A DNA stretch of 64,000 bases. It comes from Pseudomonas mucidolens (GTDB taxonomy: Bacteria > Pseudomonadota > Gammaproteobacteria > Pseudomonadales > Pseudomonadaceae). Numbering within the stretch: position 1 is the first letter of the stretch; each line of letters opens with the position of its first letter. The position numbers and the translations under genes are program-made. The notes under the pieces are model-generated. The model searched no databases and was not told the origin of the DNA. It saw nothing but the letters and a program-made list of their open reading frames with translations. Positions 46,475-55,601 of the stretch are shown one piece after another. The stretch is taken from positions 5,084,001-5,148,000 of the forward strand of contig NZ_LT629802.1 in assembly GCF_900106045.1 (NCBI RefSeq). Reading direction: 5' to 3'.

Positions 46475-47869
46475 TCAGTGGAACTGGGACGCCAGTTCGC
46501 GCAACAGCACTTCGGCATCGAGTACCTTACTCACCACATCTTCGGCCTTGTCGCGACTCAGGCCCAGACGTTCCAGCAGTTCGTCGGGGATCTGGGCGTC
46601 AGGGCCGGCGCCGATGCCACGGCTGCGCAGTAGGCGCACAGCCAGGCACACCAGGTTTGGATACTCCGCGTATTGACCGTCGTAGGCAGGATCATGCTGG
46701 AAGCGCAGGGCGGTGGACAGTTCGTCCGGCATGTCCCAGTAACGCATCAGCCAGGCGCCGATCTGCTCGCGACTGATCCCCAGCAAATGTTGCTCGACGT
46801 AGCTGTGGCACAGGTGCGGGTTGACCTCCAGGTGCCGGCAGATCAGCGAGAAGTGCGGCGGGAACACGTGCGCCAGCAACAGGTAGCCGAAGTTGTGCAA
46901 CAGGCCGGCGAGGTAAGTCAGGCCCGCTTCCGGGCGCTGGGCGCGTGGCATGGCGCGGGTCAGGCCTTCGATCACCGCTGCGGTGTAGATGGATTGGTGC
47001 CAGTACGGTGTGGCCTGTTGTGGGTGGTCTTTGGGCAAACTCAAGGTTTTGCCCAACGCCAGGCCCAGGGCCAGGTTGATCACCAGATCAAAGCCCAGCA
47101 CCCGCACAATTGCATCCTCTACCGAACGGATTTTTCCCGGTGAGGCGTAGTACGGCGAGGCCGCCCAACTCACCACTTGCGCGGCGAGAGCTGGATCCGT
47201 TTCCACCACGCCGGTGATGTCGTCGATGGTGGCGTTGGGATCGACTCGGAGCTTGATGATCTTCTGCGCGGTGTCGGCCAGCGGCGGGATTTCAATGGTA
47301 GCTTCCAGGCGTTGCTGGATGCGCCGCACGGTAAACGCCTGCACCGCCTGGGTGATTTCGTCGCGGTCGTCATTCGGGCGGTCAAAGTTGGGCTGGATGT
47401 TGCTCAGGGGCTCGCCAAAGTTGGCGGCGCTGGCGTTGCTCAACAAGCGTTTGAAGTCGTCAGTGGAGACTTCCAGCAGCACCGAGGCTTCACCCGAGGG
47501 AACCAGCAACGTGGGCTCGCGCAGCAGACTTTCTTCGTAAAGGCACGGCGAACTGGTCAACGGTGGTATGCCGGGCAACTGGCTGAGGTTGTGTTTGCCG
47601 AGCATGCGCTCCAGGCGGTCCGGCGAGACGGCAGTCAGCTTGCGGCCGGTCAGTTCGGTGAGACGATTGAGGTCCAGCAACTGGTCATGGGGAAACAGCA
47701 CCATGAGCGTGCCCACGGCATCATCGAGCAGTACGGCTTGAACTCTTCGCGCCGGATTCAGGCCAGCATGTTCGACAACTTCCGTATAGCTGATGGCGAG
47801 TGTTGCAAGCAGATCGCGAATGACCATGGGTACGGTCGGCGGAACTGTGGCGTGGGCAACTTCTGACAT
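46475..47869 (-). CDS. sadB: SadB: YbaK-like and HDOD domain protein
   Basis: A 464-residue cytoplasmic protein. The N-terminal part (about 1-150) resembles YbaK/aminoacyl-tRNA deacylase domains. The HDOD domain (about 195-400) is marked by IEIPPLADTAQKIIKLR, TDPALAAQVVSWAASPYY and LTYLAGLLHNFGYLLLAHVFP. In P. aeruginosa and P. fluorescens, SadB links attachment, exopolysaccharide and swarming. The domain order, length and the neighbours recG-oxyR match. The ATG at 47869 starts MSEVAHATVPPTVP; the four extra upstream codons are not needed. Confidence 0.85.
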   Translation of the reverse strand: MSEVAHATVPPTVPMVIRDLLATLAISYTEVVEHAGLNPARRVQAVLLDDAVGTLMVLFPHDQLLDLNRLTELTGRKLTAVSPDRLERMLGKHNLSQLPGIPPLTSSPCLYEESLLREPTLLVPSGEASVLLEVSTDDFKRLLSNASAANFGEPLSNIQPNFDRPNDDRDEITQAVQAFTVRRIQQRLEATIEIPPLADTAQKIIKLRVDPNATIDDITGVVETDPALAAQVVSWAASPYYASPGKIRSVEDAIVRVLGFDLVINLALGLALGKTLSLPKDHPQQATPYWHQSIYTAAVIEGLTRAMPRAQRPEAGLTYLAGLLHNFGYLLLAHVFPPHFSLICRHLEVNPHLCHSYVEQHLLGISREQIGAWLMRYWDMPDELSTALRFQHDPAYDGQYAEYPNLVCLAVRLLRSRGIGAGPDAQIPDELLERLGLSRDKAEDVVSKVLDAEVLLRELASQFH

Positions 47870-47883
47870 GGCCGAATCCAATT

Positions 47884-47905
47884 TCCTACATTTCGTAGGA
47901 GTATA
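47884..47905 (-). promoter_or_regulatory. sadB leader: -10 element and short dyad
   Basis: Read towards sadB, TATACT (47905-47900) is a fair -10 element. It is followed at once by the dyad TCCTACGAAATGTAGGA (47900-47884), which ends just before the ribosome-binding region. No good -35 is seen. The dyad could be an operator or a 5' hairpin (inference). Confidence 0.4.
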
Positions 47906-47947
47906 ACCAGCTTGGTCCGAGTGGGGGTCGACTAAGTGAGCACGCCG

Positions 47948-50023
47948 TCACACTTGACCGTATTGCTGGCCGTGCCGCAACCAGCGATCCAGCAACGGGC
48001 TGACGTGTTGTGGCCAGCGCTCCAGCAATGCCTGGGCCGCGTCGCGCACCGCGGGGAGTAAATCGGCATCGCGCATCAGGTCAGCGACCTTGAATTGCAG
48101 CAGCCCGGTCTGGCGGGTGCCGAGCATCTCGCCGGGGCCACGCAGCTCCAGGTCTTTTTCAGCGATCACGAAACCGTCGTTGGTTTCACGCATGATTCCC
48201 AGGCGCTGGCGCCCAATCTGCGACAGCGGCGGGTGGTAGAGCAGCACACAGTGACTGGCGGCGCTGCCCCGACCGACGCGGCCGCGCAATTGGTGCAACT
48301 GCGCCAGACCAAGCCGTTCGGGGTTCTCGATGATCATCAGGCTGGCATTGGGCACGTCGACGCCGACTTCAATCACCGTGGTGGCCACCAGCAGTTGCAG
48401 GTTGCCGGCCTTGAATTCGGCCATTACCGCGGCTTTTTCCGCCGACTTCATACGGCCGTGGATCAGCCCGACCTTGAGCTCGCCCAACGCGCTGGTGAGG
48501 TCTTCGTAAGTGGTTTCAGCAGCCTGGCAAGTGAGTTCTTCCGACTCTTCGATCAGCGTACACACCCAATAGGCCTGACGTCCTTCGGCGCAGGCGCCGC
48601 GCACCCGTTCGATGACTTCGACGCGTCGGGTATCAGTGACCAGCACGGTGTTGACCGGGGTCCGGCCGGGCGGCAGTTCGTCGAGGATCGAGGTATCGAG
48701 GTCGGCGTAGGCGCTCATGGCCAGGGTGCGCGGGATCGGTGTGGCGGTCATGATCAATTGGTGCGGGCTCATGCGGCCGCCCACGCCTTTCTGACGCAAG
48801 GCCAGGCGTTGTTGCACGCCGAAACGATGCTGTTCGTCGATGATCACCAATGCCAGGTTCTTGAACTGCACTTCGTCCTGGAACAGCGCATGAGTGCCGA
48901 CCACCATCGGCGCGCCAGCGGCGATCTGCTCCAGGGCTGCCAGCCGATTCTTGCCTTTGAGCTTGCCGGCCAGCCACGCCACTTCCAGGCCCAGCGGTTC
49001 GAGCCAGCGCTTGAAGGTGATGAAATGCTGTTCGGCGAGAATCTCGGTGGGCGCCATCAGCGCCACTTGATAGCCGGCTTCCAGGGCCTGCAGCGCGGCG
49101 AGGGCGGCAACCACGGTTTTACCAGCGCCCACGTCGCCCTGGATCAGGCGCAGCATCGGCTCTTGCTGACTGAGGTCGTAGGCGATTTCGTTACCGACCC
49201 GTTGCTGAGCGCCGGTTGGCGCGAAGCCCAGGTTCGCCAGGTACTGCGCTGGCAGGCGAGTGGCCTTGGGCATCGCCGGGGCGCGCAGCGAGCGCATGCT
49301 TTCGCGCAGGCGCTGTTGGGACAGTTGATGGGTCAACAGTTCTTCGAACGCCAGGCGATGCTGGGCCCAGTGATGACCAAGGGCCAATTCGTCGACGTCG
49401 GCATCGGCTGGCGGATGATGCAGGTAGCGAATCGCATCATCCAGCGGTGCCAGTTGGTAGTCGCGGGCCAACTCTTGAGGCAGCCAGTCAGGCAGGCTTT
49501 TCGGGCCCAGCAGCGTCAGGGTCTGCTGGCACAACTGGCGCAGGCGCTGTTGGGTCAGACCTTCGGTCAGCGGGTAGATTGGCGTGAGCGTGGTATCAAC
49601 CGGTGGTGGCTCGTCGCCGGTAATGGCGCGGTATTCCGGGTGGTAGATTTCCAGCCCCGAAGCGCCAGGTCGAGCTTCGCCGTAGCAACGTACGCGGGTG
49701 CCGCGCTTGAGGCCTTCTTTTTGCGCGTTGCTGAAATGGTAAAAGCGCAGGCTCAGGCCGCCGGTGCCATCCTGCAGACGCACCACCAGGCTGCGGCGCT
49801 TGCCCATCACTACGTCGGCGCCGCTGACGGTGCCTTCGATCACCGCGTCCTGCCCAGGGCGCAGATGGCCGATGGGCACCACGCGAGTGCGATCCTGATA
49901 ACGCAATGGCAGATGAAACAGCACGTCCTGGAGATTCTCCAGGCCAACCTTGGCCAGCTTCTCGGCCATGGCTTCGCCGACACCCTTGAGTGCCGTCACC
50001 GATACCTGTGACAACTCGCTCAT
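47948..50023 (-). CDS. recG: ATP-dependent DNA helicase RecG
   Basis: A 691-residue branch-migrating helicase that remodels stalled forks and Holliday junctions. The N-terminal wedge domain (LSQVSVTALKGVGEAMAEKL, LFHLPLRYQDRT) is followed by helicase motifs: Walker A GDVGAGKTVVAALAALQ, DEQH box in VIIDEQHRFGVQQR, TATPIPRTL, and the C-terminal QLRGRVGRG and TRQTGLLQF TRG region. Length is normal. It lies 9 bases after oxyR on the same strand, an arrangement known in Pseudomonas. Confidence 0.96.
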   Translation of the reverse strand: MSELSQVSVTALKGVGEAMAEKLAKVGLENLQDVLFHLPLRYQDRTRVVPIGHLRPGQDAVIEGTVSGADVVMGKRRSLVVRLQDGTGGLSLRFYHFSNAQKEGLKRGTRVRCYGEARPGASGLEIYHPEYRAITGDEPPPVDTTLTPIYPLTEGLTQQRLRQLCQQTLTLLGPKSLPDWLPQELARDYQLAPLDDAIRYLHHPPADADVDELALGHHWAQHRLAFEELLTHQLSQQRLRESMRSLRAPAMPKATRLPAQYLANLGFAPTGAQQRVGNEIAYDLSQQEPMLRLIQGDVGAGKTVVAALAALQALEAGYQVALMAPTEILAEQHFITFKRWLEPLGLEVAWLAGKLKGKNRLAALEQIAAGAPMVVGTHALFQDEVQFKNLALVIIDEQHRFGVQQRLALRQKGVGGRMSPHQLIMTATPIPRTLAMSAYADLDTSILDELPPGRTPVNTVLVTDTRRVEVIERVRGACAEGRQAYWVCTLIEESEELTCQAAETTYEDLTSALGELKVGLIHGRMKSAEKAAVMAEFKAGNLQLLVATTVIEVGVDVPNASLMIIENPERLGLAQLHQLRGRVGRGSAASHCVLLYHPPLSQIGRQRLGIMRETNDGFVIAEKDLELRGPGEMLGTRQTGLLQFKVADLMRDADLLPAVRDAAQALLERWPQHVSPLLDRWLRHGQQYGQV

Positions 50024-50032
50024 GACGGCAAC

Positions 50033-50953
50033 TTAGCTCGCGGCGGGCGGCTTGGCCACCGAGCACAGGCGGATCGAGTCGGCGAGGATTTCGATGGCTT
50101 TTGGCCGTGGGAAGCTCGCGCGCCAGGCAATCGCCACGGTGCGAAACGGTACCGGTGGCGTCAGTGGACGTACTTCAATCACGCCGGCGGCATAGTGATG
50201 ACTGTCCACGGCCGATAGCGGCAGGATCGAAATACCCAGGCCCGACGCGACCATATGGCGAATGGTTTCCAGGGAGCTGGATTCCACGGTGGTGTGTTTG
50301 GCACCGTCGTTACCCTTGGTCAGGGTCGGGCAGGCTTCCAGCACCTGGTCGCGGAAGCAGTGGCCTTCACCGAGCAGCAGCAGACTCTTGTCGTTGAGCA
50401 GGCCGGCGTCGATGGTGTCTTTTTTGGTCCACGGATGGGACGCGGGCATCAGTACGTAGAACGGCTCGTCGTAGAGCGGCAAGGTCAGCACGTCCGCTTC
50501 GTTGAAGGGCAGCGCGATGATGATCGCGTCCAGCTCGCCGTTGCGCAGTTTGTCGCGCAGCACGTGGGTGAAATTCTCTTCGATATACAGCGGCATCTGC
50601 GGCGCGACGCGGTGCAGTTGCGGAATCAGGTGCGGGAACAGGTACGGTCCGACGGTGTAAATGGCGCCGACCTTCAGCGGTGCGGTCAGTTGGTTCTTAC
50701 CGGCCTGGGCCAACTCGCGGATGCTTTGCGCCTGTTCCAGTACCTTCTGGGCCTGGGCAACAATGCCTTCGCCTACCGGCGTAAGGCGCACGGCGCTTTT
50801 GCTGCGCTCGAAAATCAGCACACCGAGTTCGTCTTCAAGCTTCTTCACGCCCACCGACAGGGTCGGCTGGCTGACATGGCAACGTTCAGCCGCATGGCCG
50901 AAGTGTTGCTCTTGGGCGAGGGTCACGATGTAGCGTAATTCTGTAAGAGTCAT
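50033..50953 (-). CDS. oxyR: Hydrogen-peroxide sensing regulator OxyR
   Basis: A 306-residue LysR-type regulator. Helix-turn-helix at about 18-37 (HFGHAAERCHVSQPTLSVGVKKLE). The redox pair Cys199 and Cys208 in GHCFRDQVLEACPT matches the E. coli positions exactly. The oxidised form activates katB, ahp and often recG. The start at MTLTELRYIVTLAQEQHF was chosen as the conserved LysR opening; the 46 upstream in-frame codons run into the terminator. It is followed by recG. Confidence 0.96.
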   Translation of the reverse strand: MTLTELRYIVTLAQEQHFGHAAERCHVSQPTLSVGVKKLEDELGVLIFERSKSAVRLTPVGEGIVAQAQKVLEQAQSIRELAQAGKNQLTAPLKVGAIYTVGPYLFPHLIPQLHRVAPQMPLYIEENFTHVLRDKLRNGELDAIIIALPFNEADVLTLPLYDEPFYVLMPASHPWTKKDTIDAGLLNDKSLLLLGEGHCFRDQVLEACPTLTKGNDGAKHTTVESSSLETIRHMVASGLGISILPLSAVDSHHYAAGVIEVRPLTPPVPFRTVAIAWRASFPRPKAIEILADSIRLCSVAKPPAAS

Positions 50954-51060
50954 AGCGGGCGTCCATGAGGTTGCGGCCAAGCATACCGGCTGCAATCGAT
51001 AGACGCACGTTATCAGAACTTTGGCAGGGATTGACCCGATGCCAGGGTCAATTTTGATCA

Positions 51061-51092
51061 AATGTGGGAGCGAGCCAGCTCGCCCCCACATT
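51061..51092. terminator. Hairpin between tonB and oxyR
   Basis: AATGTGGGAGCGAG pairs with CTCGCCCCCACATT around a four-base loop. It has the REP core but only one arm pair. It probably ends or protects the exbB-exbD-tonB message before oxyR. No long T run follows. Confidence 0.6.
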
Positions 51093-51098
51093 CAGCCG

Positions 51099-51851
51099 CT
51101 AGCGGCGACGTTTCTCGATGTTGTAGACAAACGGGGCAGTGATTTCGATGCTGCCATTCGTCAGCATGTGGGGCGGTGGCTTGGGCAGCGGTTGGGCACG
51201 ACGAATCATGTCCAGCGTGGCGCGGTCGAGGTCGGCGTTGCCGGAACGCCCCGTCAGTTCGTAGGAGAGTACCTTGCCTTCGGCATCCACCACGAACCGC
51301 AAGCGATTCAAGCCTTCCTTGCCACGGGCTTGAGCGCCTGGTGGGTACTTTTTGTACTTCGCCAGGTGGCCGAGCAAGGTGCTTTGCCAAGTGGCCTTGG
51401 CGGCGATTTGCGCAGGCGAAGGGCCGGGGGTTGGCTGCGCCGATTTTTCCGCGGGCGCGTTATTCTGAGGGGATTCGCTGGGCGGCTTTTCGGAAGGTTT
51501 TTCCTTGGGTGGCTCAGGCTTTTTCTCAGGTTTTGGCGGCTGCGGTTTTGGCTTGGGCTTGGGCTTGACCGGTTTGGGCGCTGCAATGGTCGGCTTTGGC
51601 GCTTCGGCCAGTTTCGGCAATGGCAGTTCTTCGACCGGTTCGGGCGGTTGCGGTGGCGTCACCACCTTCGGTGGAGCCGGAGGTGGCGGGGCCGGCATCG
51701 GCGCCAGGTCGATGACCATGGCGGCCGGTGGCAGCTGGACCACCTGGGGCGCCGACCACTGGAGCGCGATGATAATCGCGACGGCGTGGACGCCCAGCAC
51801 GACGGCGAGGCTGCTGCCATATCGCGTCAGTTTGTGGCGCGTCGTGATCAT
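51099..51851 (-). CDS. tonB: TonB-type energy transducer
   Basis: A 250-residue periplasm-spanning protein that passes proton-motive energy to outer-membrane receptors. One N-terminal membrane segment (about 10-32, SLAVVLGVHAVAIIIAL), then a Pro/Lys-rich linker (about 45-150), and the C-terminal domain with STLLGHLAKYKKYPPGAQARGKEGLNRLRF-type features (here HLAKYKKYPPGAQARG) and GNADLDRATLDMIRRAQPLPKPP. It overlaps exbD by four bases (ATGA). Pseudomonads have several TonB paralogues; which one this is cannot be told from sequence alone. Confidence 0.94.
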   Translation of the reverse strand: MITTRHKLTRYGSSLAVVLGVHAVAIIIALQWSAPQVVQLPPAAMVIDLAPMPAPPPPAPPKVVTPPQPPEPVEELPLPKLAEAPKPTIAAPKPVKPKPKPKPQPPKPEKKPEPPKEKPSEKPPSESPQNNAPAEKSAQPTPGPSPAQIAAKATWQSTLLGHLAKYKKYPPGAQARGKEGLNRLRFVVDAEGKVLSYELTGRSGNADLDRATLDMIRRAQPLPKPPPHMLTNGSIEITAPFVYNIEKRRR

Positions 51852-52273
51852 TTCTTGGCTGCCGTCTCAAGTCCGACCAGGCCTACCTTGAGGTAGCCGG
51901 CTGCCCGCAGGGCATCCATCACGCTCATCAGGTCGCCATAGTCCACGCCTTTGTCGGCTTGGAAGAAAATCGTCGTGTCTTTCTTGCCCTGGGTCTTGGC
52001 GTCGAGCACCGCACCGAGGGTTTCGGATTTGACTTCCTCTTCGCCCAGGAACAGGCGTTGATCGGCCTTGACGCTGAGAAACACCGGTTTCTCCGGCCGT
52101 GGCGCGGGTTTCGCGCTGGAAGCCGGGAGGTCGACCTTGATGTCGACCGTCGCCAAGGGGGCCGCCACCATGAAAATGATCAGCAGCACCAGCATCACGT
52201 CGATAAACGGTGTGACGTTGATTTCGTGGTTTTCGACGAGTTCGTCGTCGCCTTGATTCAAATGCAGGCCCAT
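51848..52273 (-). CDS. exbD: TonB-complex proton channel subunit ExbD
   Basis: A 141-residue inner-membrane protein with one N-terminal membrane helix (INVTPFIDVMLVLLIIFMVAAPL, about 20-42) that carries the essential Asp in FIDVML, and a periplasmic domain. It pairs with ExbB to form the channel that powers TonB. It lies six bases after exbB and overlaps tonB. Confidence 0.95.
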   Translation of the reverse strand: MGLHLNQGDDELVENHEINVTPFIDVMLVLLIIFMVAAPLATVDIKVDLPASSAKPAPRPEKPVFLSVKADQRLFLGEEEVKSETLGAVLDAKTQGKKDTTIFFQADKGVDYGDLMSVMDALRAAGYLKVGLVGLETAAKK

Positions 52274-52279
52274 GGCCGA

Positions 52280-53302
52280 TTACCCCACTTTCACCATGTG
52301 CGGTTGCGAGCTGCGCTCGGTAGGCTGGTGATCGAGGTCACGGCTGACCAGCAACAAGACTTCAGCCGAAGCGTCCGACACCTGGGCCTTGTAGCCGGCG
52401 ATGGAGCGGGCGAAGACGTTGTAGATGACCACCGCGGGAATCGCGGCCACCAGGCCCAGCGCCGTTGCCAGCAAGGCTTCGGCGATACCCGGGGCCACGA
52501 CGGCGAGGTTGGTGGTCTGGGTCTTGGCGATGCCGATAAAGCTGTTCATGATGCCCCATACGGTACCGAACAGGCCGACGAACGGCGCGGTGGAACCGAT
52601 GGTCGCCAGTACGCCGGTGCCGCTGCTCATGTTGCGGCCACAGGCTGCAACCAGGCGCTCAAGGCGGAAGCTGACCCGTTCCTTGATGCCTTCTTTCTCG
52701 CGACTGTTGGCCGACAGGCGCATTTCTTCCAGCGCATCGTGAACCAGCAGGTGTGCCAGCGTGCCCTTGATCGCCGCGCTTTCGCTGGCTTCTTTCAGGG
52801 TGGTGGCTTTTTTCAGGTTGGCGATTTCGGAGCGCAGGCGGCGTTTGGCACCCAGCAGTTCGAAGCCTTTGGCGATCCAGATGGTCCAGGTGATGATCGA
52901 GGCAATGGCCAGGCCGATCATCACGATTTTCACGATGATGTCAGCGTTCTGGTACATGCCCCAGGGCGACAGGTCGTGGGCCATGCCCAAGGTGTTGTCT
53001 TCTTCCAGCACGACGCCGGACTCGTCAGCCGGGGCCAGGCCATCGGCGGCGGCCGGATCGCTGGCGACAGGCGCTGCCGCCGGTGCGTCAGGTGCTGCTG
53101 CGTTTTGCTCTGGTGCTGGTGCCGGTGCTGGTGCCGGTGCGGCTGCGGGCGTGGCAGCAGGCTGTGTGGCCGGAGCCGTGGCATCGGCGAACGCGGCGGT
53201 CGGTGCCAGCAGAGCGCTGAACAGCAGCGCAGCAATCGCGCGCCAGGCGCGAGATGGGCTGTGAAGCTTGGTTGGCGAAGCGGGAAGTTTATTGCGTGTC
53301 AT
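52280..53302 (-). CDS. exbB: TonB-complex proton channel subunit ExbB
   Basis: A 340-residue protein with a signal sequence (residues 1-45, ending LAPTAAFA) and an Ala/Pro-rich periplasmic extension (about 45-120), as in Pseudomonas ExbB. The MotA/TolQ core follows, with three membrane segments including MIGLAIASIITWTIWIAKG, GTGVLATIGSTAPFVGLFGTVWGIM and VVAPGIAEALLATALGLVAAIPAVVIYNVF. The ATG at 53302 starts the signal peptide (MTRNKLPASPTK). It is the first gene of the exbB-exbD-tonB operon, probably under Fur control. Confidence 0.93.
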   Translation of the reverse strand: MTRNKLPASPTKLHSPSRAWRAIAALLFSALLAPTAAFADATAPATQPAATPAAAPAPAPAPAPEQNAAAPDAPAAAPVASDPAAADGLAPADESGVVLEEDNTLGMAHDLSPWGMYQNADIIVKIVMIGLAIASIITWTIWIAKGFELLGAKRRLRSEIANLKKATTLKEASESAAIKGTLAHLLVHDALEEMRLSANSREKEGIKERVSFRLERLVAACGRNMSSGTGVLATIGSTAPFVGLFGTVWGIMNSFIGIAKTQTTNLAVVAPGIAEALLATALGLVAAIPAVVIYNVFARSIAGYKAQVSDASAEVLLLVSRDLDHQPTERSSQPHMVKVG

Positions 53303-53374
53303 GCTGGCCGGACCTGAGAGAAAAAATGAGTGATCGTCCTTCCAGACCTTGAGGGTCGAGGACAAATGGGCGGT

Positions 53375-53399
53375 TATTATTGCAAGTAATTCTTGTTAA
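53375..53399 (-). promoter_or_regulatory. Possible Fur-box-like dyad upstream of exbB
   Basis: An A+T-rich stretch with dyad CAAGAATTACTTG, flanked by AAC and AATAA, about 75 bases before the exbB start. It only loosely matches the GATAAT-hexamer Fur box. The position and the iron-transport role of the operon make Fur control plausible. Confidence 0.35.
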
Positions 53400-53489
53400 C
53401 AAAAGTAATACAGTAACTTTATTTGTGCTTTTTCTGGCCGCTGGTCACTTGCGAAGGCTAATCTAGACCTTTGAGAACGGAGTTTTGTG

Positions 53490-54341
53490 ATGTCTGCGCC
53501 TTCTGTTGTGATTGCCGGTTGCGGCGATGTGGGTAGCCGTCTGGCGACCCAGTTGCTGGCTTGGAATTGGGAGGTTTATGGCCTGCGACGAAGTATCTCT
53601 CGCCTGCCGGAAGGGGTGATCGGTATTGCCGGTGATTTGTTCGACAAAGAGTGTCCTGAAACCTGGCCAGTGGGCGGCGTGGATTACCTGGTGTACTGCG
53701 CGGCGGCGACCGACCATGACGAGGCAGGCTATCGAAAGGCCTATGTCGAAGGTTTGCAGCATGTGCTCGAGTGGCTGAACGATTATGGTCAGGCGCCCAA
53801 GCAGCTTTTATTTGTATCCAGCAGCAGCGTGTACGGTCAGCAGAACGGCGAATGGGTCGACGAGTCTTCTGAGACTCAGGCACAGGGTTATTCCGGGCAG
53901 GTGATGTTGGAGGCCGAGCAGGTAGCGCTCAACAGTGGCATTGCTGCGAGCATTGTGCGTTTGACCGGGATCTACGGTCCGGGCCGCGAGTGGCTGCTGA
54001 CTCAGGTGCGCCGAGGTTACCGTGTGGCAACCGATCCGCCTTTGTATGGGAACCGCATCCACGCGGATGACGCGGCGGGCCTGTTGGCCTTTTTGCTGCG
54101 GCATGTGGAGCAGGGCGGTGGGTTGGACAAGGTCTATATCGGTGTCGACGATGCACCAGCGCCGCTGGCGGACGTCGTTGGCTGGTTGCGTGAATATCTG
54201 GGTGTTACCGAGTGGGCGGAAGACGCCAGTGTGCGGCGCGCGGGCAGCAAACAATGCAGCAACGCCCGAGCCAGGGCGCTGGGCTGGGCGCCGACGTACC
54301 CGAGTTACCGCGAAGGTTACACCGCCATTCTGAAAGGCTGA
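53490..54341 (+). CDS. NAD(P)-binding epimerase-like protein (YeeZ-type SDR)
   Basis: A 283-residue cytoplasmic protein of the extended short-chain dehydrogenase type. The dinucleotide site is VVIAGCGDVGSRLATQLL; LLFVSSSSVYGQ has the serine and tyrosine-type active region, and RLTGIYGPGRE and GNRIHADDAAGLL are typical of nucleotide-sugar epimerase relatives. Substrate unknown. GGAG lies 7 bases before the ATG at 53490; a GTG one codon earlier is possible. It diverges from exbB and converges on the lipoprotein gene. Confidence 0.85.
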   Translation: MSAPSVVIAGCGDVGSRLATQLLAWNWEVYGLRRSISRLPEGVIGIAGDLFDKECPETWPVGGVDYLVYCAAATDHDEAGYRKAYVEGLQHVLEWLNDYGQAPKQLLFVSSSSVYGQQNGEWVDESSETQAQGYSGQVMLEAEQVALNSGIAASIVRLTGIYGPGREWLLTQVRRGYRVATDPPLYGNRIHADDAAGLLAFLLRHVEQGGGLDKVYIGVDDAPAPLADVVGWLREYLGVTEWAEDASVRRAGSKQCSNARARALGWAPTYPSYREGYTAILKG

Positions 54342-54387
54342 CCCCTGCCAGGCAGGAGCCACAAAGCCGGCTCCTGCAAGGGGTTTA
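54341..54387. terminator. Bidirectional terminator hairpin
   Basis: CAGGAGCC (54353-54360) pairs with GGCTCCTG (54369-54376), extended outside by ACCCCT and AGGGGT. It lies between two convergent genes and is followed by TTT on the plus strand. Confidence 0.65.
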
Positions 54388-55128
54388 CTGTTTTTCCAGC
54401 AACCACTGGCGTGGCCCCGGGGTAAACGAAGGCACTTCGTCTGCCTGGGACGTATTGATCGCCTGGAAGATCTCCAATTGCTTGCCGCTGCGCGCAAAAA
54501 TCCACGGATTGCCCTGGCCGCCTTGCTGCAGCCAGACGCTGTCGTAGCCGCCGCTCATCGACGCGCAATCGCCAGCGAGGCACAGCGAGTATTGATCTAC
54601 GCCTGGCAGGCCGCTTACCTGGCCATTGGCCTGGAAGTGCACGGTGGCGCCTGCGCCATTTCCGCTGCTGATTGTCCAGCTGCCACCCATATAGGAGGCG
54701 TACAGCGCTCGCTCGAAGCTGGCGCCGAGTGGCGCGCCTTCCGGGGCTGGCTCACTGGGGCGATCAAACAGTTGCTCGGGCTCATTGTCATTGGCCGCTT
54801 GCAGCAGTTGTCTGCCATCGCGCTTGAGCTCAGTGGTCGAGCTGCCATAGAAGTCAACGCTCCAGATGCCGGACTTTTCCCCCAGCAGCTTACCTTCGGG
54901 ACGCTCAAAGCCGTTGAAATAGCGCGCCTGGCTGGCCTTGGTGTTGACCTCCCATTCGAGGTTCGGGCCGTAGGCTTGCAACGCTTCACGCAAAGGGCCG
55001 CCCTGGGATGCGGCGTCAATGGCCACCTGATTGATCCAGGTGCCGCTGACGTCACGGTCGGCAGGATTGCTGGCGCAGCCGCTGAGTAGCAGCGCGAGCA
55101 GCGAGGAAGCAACGAGCGCTTTGCGCAT
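54385..55128 (-). CDS. Lipoprotein of unknown function
   Basis: A 247-residue exported lipoprotein with lipobox LLSGC (Cys18), so it is anchored in the outer membrane (no Asp at +2). It holds DVSGTWINQVAIDAA, EKSGIWSVDFYGSSTTELKRDG and a second similar beta-rich region near VHFQANGQVSGLPGVDQYSLC. The paired beta segments suggest a lipocalin-like or META-like fold, but I do not recognise a named family. It is downstream of ridA on the same strand and may be cotranscribed. Confidence 0.75.
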   Translation of the reverse strand: MRKALVASSLLALLLSGCASNPADRDVSGTWINQVAIDAASQGGPLREALQAYGPNLEWEVNTKASQARYFNGFERPEGKLLGEKSGIWSVDFYGSSTTELKRDGRQLLQAANDNEPEQLFDRPSEPAPEGAPLGASFERALYASYMGGSWTISSGNGAGATVHFQANGQVSGLPGVDQYSLCLAGDCASMSGGYDSVWLQQGGQGNPWIFARSGKQLEIFQAINTSQADEVPSFTPGPRQWLLEKQ

Positions 55129-55184
55129 GACGAAATCCTTTTAAAACGAAGTCGGCGCAACCGCTAGGGATTGCGCCGCAGGTA

Positions 55185-55565
55185 TTACTCGATGACCAGA
55201 ATTGCATCCATCTCAACCTGCGCGCCCTTTGGCAGGGCAGCAACGCCAATGGCGGCGCGGGCTGGGTAAGGCTGTTCGAAGTATTTGCCCATGATCTCGT
55301 TGACCTTGGCGAAGTGGCTCAGGTCGGTGAGGAAAATGTTCAGCTTGACGATGTCCTTGAACGAACCGCCAGCGGCTTCGGCCACCGACTTGAGGTTTTC
55401 AAAGACCTGGACGGTTTGCGCTTCGAAGCCTTCAACCAGCTCCATGGTTTTTGGGTCCAGCGGGATCTGGCCGGACATGTAGACGGTGTTGCCCGCCTTG
55501 ATCGCCTGGGAGTAGGTGCCGATGGCAGCAGGTGCCTTGTCGCTGGTGATAACAGTCTTGGTCAT
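55185..55565 (-). CDS. ridA: RidA-family reactive-enamine deaminase
   Basis: A 126-residue trimeric enzyme that clears reactive 2-aminoacrylate-type intermediates. Family marks: [18 protein letters not shown] at the start, [41 protein letters not shown] and [22 protein letters not shown], including the Arg of PARAAIGV that binds the carboxylate. It lies about 35 bases after spoT, in the usual Pseudomonas order. Confidence 0.94.
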   Translation of the reverse strand: MTKTVITSDKAPAAIGTYSQAIKAGNTVYMSGQIPLDPKTMELVEGFEAQTVQVFENLKSVAEAAGGSFKDIVKLNIFLTDLSHFAKVNEIMGKYFEQPYPARAAIGVAALPKGAQVEMDAILVIE

Positions 55566-55601
55566 GAATGACTCCTTGTAGTGTCTGGGCTGTAGGGGGC
55601 G

